Shown here: one piece after another, positions 17,227 to 28,590 of the stretch
Layout: each line of letters opens with the position of its first letter
Numbering within the stretch: position 1 is the first letter of the stretch
From: Cochliopodium minus
Taxonomy: Eukaryota > Discosea > Himatismenida > Cochliopodiidae
NCBI GenBank assembly: GCA_024220525.1
Contig: JAMYWO010000008.1
Location: 32,154 to 66,326, forward strand
DNA length: 34,173 bases
Direction: 5' to 3'
The notes under the pieces: generated by a model
What the model saw: only the letters and a program-made list of their open reading frames with translations
What the model was told of the DNA's origin: nothing
Databases searched by the model: none
Position numbers and translations under genes: made by a program

Positions 17227-19368
17227 TTATCTGATTACACCAATCATCATATCTCTTTTGACATACGTATAAAGAATTTCCTCATCCAAAGAGTTGACAT
17301 CCAAATCATCAGGAGGCATAGGCAAGACCATATATCTGCAGTCTGCAGTTGAATCGTGTACTCTTATGGTAATGTTTTCGTCCAAATTTGTTCCAAATTC
17401 TTTTAAAACTAAGCGAGGATCTCTAACAACACTATTTTTTTATAAAAAAACATTTTTTAAAATTAATAATTAAAAAAATAATTTGAATAGGAAAAGAATT
17501 TGTTTTTTACCGAGAACGATAGCTCATACTCTTTTTTTTTTTTTTTCATAATTAATCATTAAAAAAAGTTTAAAAAAAAACTTTGAAAAAGGATAATTAA
17601 TTTAATTTTTTTTTTTAGACCTTATACCAACTTGGGCTTGGTCCAAGTATCGAAATGGGGTAGCTTTATTGAAAAAGAATAATTTTTATTTAATTTTTTT
17701 TATTCTTTTTTTATACCAACTGCACAAAGTACAAACAATTACATTGTGGATAAGAGGAGTATTTTCAACTACAACAAGTTTTGTTGGTGCATTTACGTTG
17801 CTGGCATTGATTCCCAGCTCCAAGCATGCTTTATTTCCATCTTCCAGTAATCTAAATAAAAATAAAAATAAAACAATAAATAAAATTAATACTAAAAACA
17901 AAAATTGTATAAAAATAAAAATATAAAATATGTATTTTTAAATAAAATAAAAAATTTAAAAAATGATAAAAAATTAATTTCAAAACAAAAAATAAAAAAT
18001 AAAAAATAAAAAATAAAATTAATACTAAAAACAAAAAATAAAAAATAAAAAATATAAAATATAAAATATATAATATAAAAAATTATTAAAAAATAAAAAA
18101 AATAAAAAATAATTCAAAACAAAAATATTTTTTAACCTTTTTTTAAATTGGGGATCTTTCCATGCTTTAACTACGATATGGGGACCTTGTTGTTTGGTTC
18201 CCATTGTTTCAAATCTTTCTACAGCTGATCTCAAGTCAGTTTCGCTGATGACGTTTTTTCTGATCAATGTTTTGAGAAACAAAGAAGCAATTTGTTCACC
18301 TCTTTGTTTCTCTTCTGTTATCAAATCTTCTTTAATGTGATGTTTTTTATCATGCTCATCCATTTCGTCAAGATTTTTAATTTCTTTTTTAAAAAATAAA
18401 AAATTAAAAGAAATTTTAAAAAAATTTAAAGAAAATTTTAAAAAAAATTTTTTAAAAAAAAAAACCTTTTTTTGTTTCTTTAGTTTCTATTATTTGTTCA
18501 GATTTTTTAAAAGGCAATAACCAATGATGATATATTTCTACATCAACAGTATCATTCGAACCTCCGCTGTAAAATTCCCAAAGGTCTTTTTGAGGGAATC
18601 TCACTCTGTATAAATGTCTGGTTTCTTCTTTTTTGTTTTGGTAGAAAGCAAGTAATTCTGGGTTTTTAAATTCTCCTACGTGTCTCTCGATTACTCCTAT
18701 TTTCCCAAATATATATCCTGGTGTTCTCAAATGAGGCTGTGAAAGAAAAATGAAAATTTAGTTTTTTTTTAAAAAAAAATGGGAATTTTGAATAATAAAT
18801 AAAGGATTTGTTATCAAATGAATCTTTTTTTTTTTTTTAATTTGTAAATTTTTTTTATTTTTAAAAATTTACCTTGGGCCAACATGAAATAATATTTTCA
18901 TCACGAACCTATTTCGAAAATAAAGTTTATTCCTTAAAATGAAAGAATTGTATAGATCTTTGATTTTAAACAAAAATTCATTTTAAAAAATAAAAAAATT
19001 TTTACTTGAACAAGTTCACCAATTTTAAAAATTTCAGGATGAACATCCTCTTTTCTAGTCAAAAATAAACCCTCTAAATCCTGATTCAACAAAGTTCCCC
19101 TTTCCAAACAAATGATGAGCATGGAATGAGCCCACTTTTCATAGTAAGATCCCTTTTCATACATTTCTTTTGGTAGACTTTCTACCCCTCTTCTTAGTTC
19201 ATCGGTTGTGAGGAGCTTTTTGGAGACGAGGAGTCCTAATGTTGCGTGTACCTGCTTTTCCCAGTAGTGCATCTTTTTTTGCTGTTCTTGTGAGATTTCG
19301 AGTGGATCGTTGATATCTATTCTTCCTCCTACATCATGTGTTCCCAAACTTCCTATCCCTTTTTCCAT
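17227..19368 (-). CDS. Nitrile hydratase, beta-alpha fusion (Co-type motif)
   Basis: Hydrates nitriles to amides using a Cys-bound metal. Eight exons (19368-19006, 18908-18873, 18736-18466, 18383-18137, 17851-17717, 17663-17621, 17530-17511, 17431-17227) join in phase to 439 residues. The beta part comes first: GTHDVGGRIDIN near the N-terminus, SYYEKWAHSMLIICLERGTL, then PHLRTPGYIFGKIGVIERHVG. A charged linker (DEHDKKHHIKED) leads into the alpha part: GPHIVVKAWKDPQFKKRLLE, VVVENTPLIHNVIVCTLCSC, WYKSMSYRSRVVRDPRLVLK and a C-terminal RDMMIGVIR. The metal motif CTLCSC (Cys346, 349, 351) has Thr, the cobalt-type form. The fused beta-alpha order is the form described in the choanoflagellate Monosiga and other eukaryotes. 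The Arg expected in the beta RGK position is Phe here. No activator gene or amidase gene is nearby. Confidence 0.93.
17879..18063. repeat. Imperfect direct repeat in a nitrile hydratase intron
   Basis: The segment AAAATTAATACTAAAAACAAAAA occurs twice (near 17881 and near 18015) inside the intron between the linker-bearing exon and the metal-site exon, each followed by A-rich sequence with ATATAAAAT. It looks like a local duplication of intron sequence. Confidence 0.6.
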
Positions 19369-19522
19369 TCTTTAAATTAAAGGTCAAAATTTGATTTTTG
19401 AAAATTAAATGGAAATATTATTATTTTCTCTTTTAAAGAACGTTATAATAATTGATCAACTTCCAGAATTAGATTTATAATTTTTCTTATTTCTCTTTAA
19501 ATCTTTAAATTTTTTTTTATTT

Positions 19523-19765
19523 TTACTTTATTGTTGGTTTATCTTGTTTGCTGTTCTTGATGAATATCCTGAATGATTCTACCAATTTGTCCCATTGTTC
19601 TATCTTTTTATTTTCTGACCAGTCATACTCTTCCAATTTCAAAAGGGGTGAGGTTCCCTTATATGCCCTAAGATGAAAAGAAAAATATAACTCATAAGAT
19701 TCATTCTTATTCAATTTCATAAAATCATCTTTATTGGGAAGATCCAATTCAATTTCTTCTTTCAT
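19523..19765 (-). CDS. 80-residue orphan protein
   Basis: One uninterrupted exon runs from a true ATG to TAA. The sequence is acidic and polar (MKEEIELDLPNKDD, LKLEEYDWSENKK) with no signal peptide or membrane segment, and ends in a Lys-rich tail. It lies 154 bases upstream of the nitrile hydratase start and 120 bases downstream of the F-box/SPRY stop, all on the minus strand. I do not recognise it. It could instead be a separate remnant of a larger gene, but its start and stop are clean. Confidence 0.55.
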   Translation of the reverse strand: MKEEIELDLPNKDDFMKLNKNESYELYFSFHLRAYKGTSPLLKLEEYDWSENKKIEQWDKLVESFRIFIKNSKQDKPTIK

Positions 19766-19885
19766 TTTATATTTTTCAATTTTTTATTTTTTTTTATTTT
19801 TTTTTTTTGGAATCTTAAATTGATCCTCAGTAGAATGCGAGCAAAACGATCTTTTTCTGAAATTGGTTCAATAAAACATTAATTT

Positions 19886-21171
19886 TTAAAAAATGGTTTC
19901 ATTTTGTAGGTATTGGGAGATAATTTTCTTTCCGTAGAGATATTTCTTGATGGTTACATCGGTGTGGCTTGATACACAAACAAAAACCTTTAAAAAAGTG
20001 TTTGGAATCTTTGTAAATTTCCATCCATAGAATTCACCATTCAAAAAAGAGCCAATTCTAGTAGAGTCCTTGTTGTCAGTAAAATCTAGAATCAAATAAA
20101 ATTTCAAAACTTTTTTGATTATTTTTTATTTTTGTTTATTTTGATTTTAAAATTTTTGTTTTTTTTTCTTTTAACCTATAATTAAACCTACTTTATCTCC
20201 CATTTGCCAAACCAATTTTTTTTCAGAATAAACTTGATTCTTTCCAATAGTTGCTATTTTTTTTAAAATTTTAAAAATCTATCTTTCAAAAAAATTAAAA
20301 AAAATTACTGTAACCAAATGCCCAAACTCCATTATTTATAAAATTAACACAACTTTCATCGAATTCAAAATTGTTGGGATCACAAAAACCCTTTTTTAAA
20401 AAATTTAAAAATGAATGGTTGTTTGGAAAATATTTTAATAAAAATTTTACAAAAAAGAATAAATGAGAGAAATCGTTAGAAGTGATTTCTATGTAATGAG
20501 TTCCCTCTTCAAATGCTTTATTTCTATTTTTTAAAAAATGTTTAATTTAAAAGAAAATATGAATAAAAGATTTTCCATACCCAAAAATAGAGTTCCAACT
20601 TCCTCTGAAGGGAGAATCTGTTTTACAAGTTAAACAATTGTCTGATACTTTTATGAAGGTTCCTTTCAAATCAAAGTCCCACATTAAGAAGAGTTGGTAT
20701 TTGAAAAATAGGCAATATTTGTTCCATTTCCTTTCCAATTCTTCAAATTCTTTATTTTAAATGATAAAGATGGATAAAGATTAAATATGAATTCAAAGTA
20801 AATTATTTATAAGTTTATATCTCTCTCGATATTAATGAATCAAAGTGAAAGAAAGAGAAATATATTGGATCATTAAGTTAAATATTGATTTAATATTCCA
20901 ACTCACCCGAATCTTCTATCAATCTATCTAATTCTTTCTCATTTATTTCTTTTCCATCATTGTATCTGATGCATACATTCTTCCATAAGGTGGAAGAATA
21001 GGGAGAATTGATAATCAATTTGAAAAAAAATCTGTTTACTCTGCTCATCTTGGAGATATATTTGGGATCTAGATTGCTCAATATTTTTACCAATAAATTT
21101 TTGGGTAATTTATCCAATATATTACTTGATATAATGGTATAAGATTCATCAAGGATTGAGAGAATACTCAT
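19886..21171 (-). CDS. F-box and SPRY domain protein
   Basis: Six exons on the minus strand (21171-20907, 20749-20581, 20523-20451, 20390-20309, 20253-20176, 20085-19886) join in phase to 288 residues. Residues about 20-60 form an F-box: KLPKNLLVKILSNLDPKYI then RVNRFFFKLI and LWKNVC. The first donor is GTGAGT; without splicing the F-box exon would stop ten bases later. Residues about 110-285 form a SPRY domain (GSWNSIFGNKAFEEGTHYIE, VWQMGDKVGLIIDF, STRIGSFLNGE). In other proteins the F-box binds Skp1 of SCF ubiquitin ligases and the SPRY domain binds the target, so this is probably a substrate receptor; the target is unknown. The promoter is shared with LYRM1 across about 300 bases. Confidence 0.85.
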
Positions 21172-21469
21172 CTCTTTGAGTTCTTCAAATTTTTTTTTTT
21201 CTGAAAATCAATTTGTTCCTCTAAAATAAAAATATTTGGCAAGCACATCAACATAATCTTATTTCTCATTCAAAAACTAAATTAAAATCTATCCATTCAG
21301 TAATAAAATTAGATCAGTTCCAAACTTTATTAAAGTCGAAATAAACAAAAAAAAAATTCGAAATTATGTTTAAGAAATGGAAATGAAAGAACTTAATTAA
21401 GATCAATTGTTAAAATCAATCTCATTTAGTTGATATATTTAAGGATTTGCATTGTGAAATTAAAAAAAA
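21172..21469. promoter_or_regulatory. Bidirectional promoter region, F-box gene / LYRM1
   Basis: This stretch between two divergent start codons must contain both transcription starts. It is AT-rich with interspersed G/C and no ORF. I see no specific motif that I can name. Confidence 0.4.
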
Positions 21470-21842
21470 ATGAATAAGAATAAAGTATTAGGAATTTATA
21501 GAAAAATATTGAGAACTGGAAAGCAATGGGAGAAAGTATCAGAAAGAGAATATATACAATCTGAAGCAAAAAAATTATTTAGACAAAATATTGAACTGAA
21601 AGACAATACTTTGATACAATCAAAAATATTCGAAGCAGAATCTAGATTAGAGCTCGCATTACATTATAAAATACCTTTTCCAAGACTATACTATGCTCCC
21701 AAAAATACTGGGTATAATAAAAAAAGGAGTAATATTTTGAAAAATTTTTTTACTCATCTTTTTATACAGTGGAGATGCAGAATCAATGAGAGAAAATTAT
21801 ATAAAACCAGCATATATGGATTCTATTAACATCACAAATTGA
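21470..21842 (+). CDS. LYRM1: LYR motif protein, LYRM1-like
   Basis: Two exons (21470-21711 and 21770-21842) give 104 residues. The protein starts MNKNKVLGIYRKILRTGKQW, with the LYR-type motif as IYR, then the family's arrangement YIQSEAKKLFRQN, a DxxLIQ stretch, and LELALHYKIPFPRLYYAPK, which matches the HYKIPYPRP block that separates LYRM1 from other LYR proteins. The intron starts GTATAA and splits the Gly codon after KNT. LYR proteins bind mitochondrial acyl carrier protein and act in Fe-S or complex assembly; the exact job of LYRM1 is not settled. The length matches the family. The contig ends about 100 bases after the stop. Confidence 0.85.
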
Positions 21843-21868
21843 AAAGGAAAAAAAAAATGTAATTAAAA

Positions 21869-21945
21869 GGAATTGGATATATAATTGTTAATTTATTGTT
21901 AATTGGATTCAATATAATGAACAATATTTAAGTTTTAAGAGATAA
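21869..21945. repeat. 77-bp direct repeat, second copy, ending at a gap
   Basis: Exact copy of window bases 1-77, stopping one base before the N at 21946. Interpreted as a shared contig-end k-mer. Confidence 0.8.
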
Positions 21946-21946
21946 N
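21946..21946. other. Assembly gap (single N)
   Basis: The phospholipase D reading frame is already open at the first base after this N, so its start codon probably lies in missing sequence. Confidence 0.85.
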
Positions 21947-24900
21947 TAACTTTGAAAACCAATGCATCCCTCAATATATCCAGAATAACAATAATGAAGG
22001 CTTTCAGCATTCATCATTGCAAGAAATGCCTACCTATCTTCTTAATAACACCAATGATTATGAAAATCCACCAAATATGATCTCTAATTCCTTTGATTCT
22101 TTGCATCTTAATGATGAAAATCAAAATATAGATAATCCTCCCTCTTTCAATCCACAATATATCCCACAACAAAACAATAATTTTCAACAAAAAATTATAA
22201 TCAACAATCAGATCCCAATGAATCAATCAATACAACCAATGATGCCTATTAATCAACAGATGCCAATTAAAAAAACCAGAATTTCGCCGAAATTCAACAA
22301 ACAGCCAATCAAAAAACCTCTCCCCATGAAACGCAGCCCCAACTGCAATCTCCAAAGCAAGAACAACAAAGCACCAACAAAGATGCTCCCAAAACAGATC
22401 AAAAAAGTGACAAAGAAGCCTCTACCTCTCCACCCTCCATCATACGAAAAAGTCCTAAAACAAAATAACACTAAAATAATAAACAGCAATAACACTGCAA
22501 TAATAAATGATAACAATAAAAACAAAAGTAATTATATGTATTATGGAGAGAGCAATCTCCATCTTCCTCCTTCTTATGATCTTTCTGTCTCTAGCAATCT
22601 TGACTTGGAAGTGAACAGATTTTCCTCTTCTTTTATCACCCGAGAAAACATAAATGTTAAAGGTTGATATTAATTTCTTTTTTCTATATTTTTTTAAAAG
22701 TTTTTGATTTCTTCAAAATTATTTTTGATCTCTTTATTTTTTTGATTCTAAATTTTATTTAGAATTTTATTTTCCACCTTTAATATTTTTTTATTAATAA
22801 TTTATTGATTTTTTAATAAAAGCTATGATAAATGGGAAGGAGACATTCAGGGAAATGTATTACACGATGATGAATGCAAAAGAACAAATTTTCATTTCAG
22901 ATTGGTTTCTTTCTCCCGAGGTAATTTCTTAATAAAGAAAATGGAAGAACTTGTTATTTTATTTTATTTCCATTTTTATTTTTATTTTTATTTTTATTTT
23001 AAAATTTTTGTAAAGGTTTATTTGATACGTGAAAATGACAAAGGAGAGAAAATAATTGATGACACTTATCGTTTGGACAACATTCTAAAGTTCAAAGCTT
23101 CAGAGGGAGTAAAGATATACATCTATATTTGGAATGAAACTAATTTTGCTCGTAAAAAAGTTTTTTTATTCATTTTATTTTATTTTATTTTTTTTTTATT
23201 TATTTATTTTATTTTATTTTTATTTTTTTTTATAATTTTAATAAAGTGAAATTGCAGAGTTTCAGGGTCGAAAAAATATTTGGCAAAGTAGATAACATTG
23301 TTGTTTTTAGGCATCCTACTGTGTTTCCTGTAAGGTGGTCTCACCATCAAAAATTGTTAATAGTTGATCAAGACATAGCATTCGTAGGTGGATTAGATCT
23401 TTGTTTTGGGAGGTAAGAAAATTTTTTTTTTTTTTTTTAGTTTTTTTTTATTTTTTAGTTTTATTTTTTATTATTTTTTAGTTTTATTTTTTATTATTAT
23501 TTAATTTTTTTCATTTATTTTTTTATTTTTGTTATTAATTTTTTTAATAGATACGATGATGAACACAATCATCTTTTGGATTTGGGTGTTGTTCAGAAGT
23601 TTAAGGGCAAAGACTATTACAATCCAAACTATGAATCTTTCAAGGATCTTGATAGTCCTTTCGTTGATTTAATTGATAGGCAAAACATTCCGAGAATGTA
23701 AAAAAACTTTCTCTTTTTTTTTTTGTTTAATTTAAATTTATTTTAAAGGCCTTGGCATGATGGTTGATTTTTTTTTTTTTTATTAATCATTAATTTAATT
23801 AATTTTTATTTTAGTTCATTTGATGGTAAAAAAAAGTTTTTTATTTTTTTTTTTTTAATATTTTTTTTTTTACAAAAATAAAAAATCAAAAAGGTTGATG
23901 GGTATGCTGCGAGAGATTTGGCAAGAAACTTTGTCGAAATATGGTTAATCTTCCATTTTTTATTTTTAAAACGTTCATTTAAATCTCAATTTTTTATTCA
24001 TTTTCTTTTAAATTTAAAAATAATAGGAATTATCACCAAAAGAAACACAAACTTATTCACATAAATCAATCCTTATTTTTGAGTACAAATGAACCCGTAA
24101 TAACTCAAAAAGGTGCATCAAAAGTACAAGTATTGAGGTACAAAAAAACTCTTTTTTTTTTTAAAAAAAATTTATTTCAAAACTAATGAAAAATCTATTT
24201 TTGATTTGTTATTTTTGGAAAATAAATTTATTTATTTTTTATTTATTTTCTCTTTTTTCTTATTTCATTCATTTTATTTTTTATTTTATTATTTAGTAAG
24301 TTTTTTAATCAAAATTACTTTTTTTAAAAAATTAAAGATCTATTTCTGGTTGGTCCACTGATGAAGTGAATGGAACTGAAAAATCTATTTATTTTGCTTA
24401 CTTGAATCTCATTCATGAAGCGGAACATTTTATTTTCATTGTAAAAATAAATTTTCAAAAAAAAAAAAAAAAAATTTAAAAATAAATAAAATTTTAATTT
24501 AATTATTATAAATTTAATTTATTTAAATTTTATTATTTTATTTTTATTTTTTAATTTATATTTTACTTTTTAAAATAAGGAAAACCAATACATGATAAGT
24601 AATACAAAGGAAGAGAATGAAAACAACATTGAAAACAAAATCGCACGCATGCTCGTCCAGAAAATAAGAGACGCCATTTACAACAGAAAATCTTTTACTG
24701 TGGTAATTCTCATACCCATAAGACCTGAAGGAGCTCTTGAAGATAGAACAACCAGGTTTCTTTTTAACATTTTTTTTTGGTTTTTTTTGGATTTTTTTAG
24801 ATTTATCCCAATTATTACTTTTTTTAATAAAATTGTTTTTTTTAAAAGAGCTGTTTTGGGTTATGAATACAAAACAATTTGTACAGGGAAAGATTCTATT

Positions 24901-25852
24901 TTTGGTGTTTTGAGATCTGAATTTCCAAATGTGGATTTATCTCAATACATTTCATTTCATCATTTGGTAAATTTTTATTTACATTATTTTTATTATTTTT
25001 TACTATTTTTTACTTTTTATTTTCTATTTATCATTTTTTTTTTATTATTATTTTTAATTTTTTTATTTATTTTTTATTTTTTATTTTTTAAATTTTTACT
25101 TTTTTATTTACATTATTCATTTTTACTTATTTTTTATTTTCAAATTTTCAATTTATTTTCAAATTTTTTTGATTTTTATTATTTAAAAAAAACAGAGAAA
25201 ATGTGAAGGAGGAAATAACAAAATTTTCACAGAACAAATCTACATTCATACCAAACTTATGATAGTAGATGACAAATATGTTGTTATCGGATCTGCCAAT
25301 TTGAATGACAGAAGCATGTTGGGAGATAGAGACTCGGAAATCGCAGTGGTGGTCGAAGATACTCTTCAAAAAAGGATAACATTGAATGGTGTTCCTTATG
25401 TTTGCTCTGCTTTTGCAAACAATCTTCGAATTAGACTCTGGAAACAACATCTTGGATCTAAAATTGATGAAAAATCTTTGATTGATCCTATATACGCTTC
25501 TACTGTAAATTTTTTAAATTTTTTCAATTTAATTTATTTTTAATTATTTTTGTTTTATTTATTTCATAATTTTTAATTTTTTAATTCTATTATTTTCATT
25601 ATTTTTATTTAGTTACTAAGAAAATGCTCAAAGAGTAATACATCGATCATTAAAAAAGTTTTTCCTTACATTGTTTATGAAAAATATCCAAAGATTAGAA
25701 TCACTCTTCAGAGCAACAGTATGGAATGGGGAATTTATCTTAGGGAGCTTTTTGGTCGTATTGTTGATTTTGATGAGAACTATTTGACTGAAGAACAAGT
25801 TAAAGAATTTACAAATATTGAATTGAATGCAATTAATGAAATTTTTATTTAA
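21947..25852 (+). CDS. Phospholipase D with PPxY-bearing N-terminal region (5' end at gap)
   Basis: Hydrolyses phosphatidylcholine-type lipids to phosphatidic acid. Fourteen exons (to 22662, then 22823-22920, 23016-23151, 23247-23412, 23551-23697, 23749-23762, 23815-23825, 23894-23943, 24027-24137, 24338-24440, 24580-24755, 24849-24966, 25196-25504, 25613-25852) give about 797 residues. The first ~238 residues are Asn/Gln/Pro/Lys-rich with two PPSY motifs (HPPSYEK, LPPSYDL) that could bind WW domains. The catalytic half has [10 protein letters not shown], the first HKD motif HQKLLIVD near residue 350, [25 protein letters not shown], and the second HKD motif [20 protein letters not shown] near 632. 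No C2, PX or PH domain is visible in what remains. Two exons are only 14 and 11 nt; both are needed for the conserved PWHDVH segment. Confidence 0.9.
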
Positions 25853-25928
25853 AAAAATAAAATTGTTTCGTAAAATAACAAATAATTAATTCCTTTTGTT
25901 TTCCTAAATAATCTTTGCAACAAATATT

Positions 25929-28140
25929 TTATTTTATTTTGATAAATTTTGAAACAAAAAATCCATGGTAAGGGTTGATGGAAGGAATAAACTTTTGCAA
26001 CAAAACCCTATCTTCATCTTTCAAATCCATCAAATCATTTTTCTCGGGAACTGATCCCAAAAAGGGAGTTTGTTTCACAAGTTTCAAAGGTAAATTTTCC
26101 AAAGCATATTTCACTATTTCTTCATTTTCATGAGGTGAAATTGAGCATGTAGAATAAACAAGAACTCCTCCTTCTTTCAATATTTTACCTAAATAATAAT
26201 TTAAAATTTTTTTAAACTATTTTGTGAATTTAAATTTTTACTTGCTGTTGTAATCAGTTCTTTTTGTGTTTTTTGAAAAGCAAAGAAATTAACTTTATTT
26301 TCATTGAAAGAAAATTTTCCTCTTGTTCCTTTGTTCAAAATTAAATATAAAAAAATTCAACGAAAAAAAAAATAATTTAACCGATTCCAGAACAAGGAGC
26401 ATCCAACAGAATTTTGTCAAAATAATCTCCAAAAACACCTTTATTCTCATCATTATTAATTTTATCAACACTTAGTAAAGTAGAATCGAGATTCAACAAC
26501 AAAATAGTTTGGTTTTTTTCATTGTTCATTTCTTTATTTTCCAAGAAATTCAATTTTTTAAAATTTTTGATCATGTCCTGCATCCTAAACTTTGATTTTT
26601 CACAACACACAAGCTTTCCTTTTGATTTCATTTGCAAAAAAATGTCTATTGATTTTCTACCAGGAGATGCACTTTAAAAAAAAAAAAGAAAAAAATTAAA
26701 AATAATAAAAAATAAAATTTAAAAAAATTTTTTACCACATATCTTCATTTTTGATTTTCTATTACTGATATAAAATAAATTTTTCTTATTTGTTACCTAG
26801 AACAAATTCCCCGGGAAGAGGATTCAGAACACGAGTTGCCACGATGGAAGGGATGTTCATCAAAATCATCTCTTCTTCAAAGACCCCATTCAACGTGGGG
26901 CTCTCGTATATTTTCTCTTCCATTTTAATTGCAATACCCTTATTATAATTATAATTTATTATTAATTTTTATTTTTTAATTTTTAAATTTTTTAATTTAT
27001 CAATTTTTAATTTTAAATTTTAAATTTAAATTTTTAACTTTTATTTTTAATTTTTAATTTTTTAATTTTTTAATCTGTAATTTACCCTTTTTTCTGTTAA
27101 TATTTTTTCATTGCTTGTGATAGAAATACCATTCCCCAAAAATATGAAACAATCTCTGTTGTTTTCAAAATAAGTTTTATCCATCAACTCTCCCTTTTTC
27201 AACTTCAAAGAAGGCCTTCTCGTTTCTACATAAATTGAAACTTTTTTCTCTTCTGAAAATTCCGAAGAGTATTCTATTGCTGCCTGGTGTTTTTTTTGAA
27301 TTTTTATTTCTTTAATATTTTGTTTTTTTGTTTTTTTAATTTTATTATTTTGATAATTTTTTAAGATTTTTTTTTTTTTTTTTTAAAATTTGCATTTTAT
27401 TTCATTTTTATATGTTTTTGTTTGATTTTTTTTTTAAATTTATTTATTTTTTTGTGTTCATAATTTATAATTTCACAATTTTTTATTTTTATATTTTTTT
27501 TAATTATTGATTTTTATTTCAGAATTAATTTTGGAAATCTTTTTTTCTTACCGAAAACACATCAGCTCCTAAAAATTCAATCTTTTTTGTTATTTTTTCA
27601 ATAATAATTTGGATTTGGAAAAAAAAGTATCTTTGATAATGTTTCCTCAATTTTAATAATTTATTTCCTCAAAACAAAATGATTGATCCAAACAAAATTT
27701 TGGATGTGAAATTATACTTCTATAACGTAATGTGAAGTGTAGATTATGAATGATGGAATATTTTTATTTTTAATATTACCTCTCAAAATAGCCTCTGAAA
27801 ATCTATTGCCAACAATTATCTTTGTATCATGTTCGATCCATCCCTTCATCTTATCATTGATGATTGAATCAATTTCCAACACATCCTCCAAACACCCATT
27901 CACCTTGACATTATATCCCCTCTCCAACAATCTCTTCATCAGATCCTTTGATGCGGTTCGATTGGTATTGATAAGGAGGGAGGTTTGATAGGGGATCGTC
28001 GGCAAAAACTTGCAGATCTCCTGCACCAATCCTTCTCCATAATATCCCTGCAGATACTTCTCTATCTCTTTATCTTTAATCCTATATTTTGGGAAATGTT
28101 TTGGTATCCAATTTTCTGATTCTTTTCCAATCCCTTCCAT
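25929..28140 (-). CDS. NSUN6: NSUN6-type RNA m5C methyltransferase with PUA domain
   Basis: Methylates cytosine-5 in RNA with S-adenosylmethionine; animal NSUN6 acts on C72 of some tRNAs and on mRNAs. Eight exons (28140-27780, 27568-27552, 27283-27086, 26938-26797, 26742-26736, 26671-26382, 26328-26242, 26188-25929) join in phase to 453 residues, close to human NSUN6. The PUA region has KIIVGNRFSEAILRGADVFS and FIFLGNGIS. Then come SPTLNGVF, NPLPGEFVLDMCASPGRKS (SAM motif I), LDAPCSGIG (motif IV) and VYSTCSISPHENE with the catalytic Cys near residue 382. The start is the ATG at MEGIGKES. A 7-nt exon supplies the middle of DMC in motif I. Motif I reads PGRKS, not the usual PGGKT. The stop converges on phospholipase D with 76 bases between. 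Confidence 0.92.
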
Positions 28141-28590
28141 TTTATATTTTCTCAAAGTTTTTTTTTTTATAAAATAAAAAAAAATGTAACTGAATTCAGG
28201 TTAAATGTTTATTGAAATGTTAATTCTGTTTAACAATTTATCTGAATTAAATGTTCAATTTTACAGAGTTTGTTTGTTCTTTTGAAAGTTTAATATTAAT
28301 TTACAAATCAAATTGAAATTAAGAAAGTTTGAGAAGTTTTAATGATTTAATTTAAAAGTGGCAACATTTTTCACCTCTTTAAAAAAAGTTCTTTAAAAAG
28401 TTATTTGAAAAATATCATGCATTAAAAAATTCAAAAAAAAAAAAATTATAATATGAAACTATGGTGACGAAGGAATAGAACATCAAAATGGTTTGGACAA
28501 ATAACTTCATTTATTTGATATTAATTCATTTTATTATACACTCATTTTCACAATTGATAAAATCATTAAATTAAAGATGGTGAAGGAAGT
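28141..28590. other. Intergenic spacer
   Basis: About 450 bases between the NSUN6 start and the stop of the next minus-strand gene. AT-rich, without a convincing ORF or RNA gene. It must hold the NSUN6 promoter. Confidence 0.5.
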
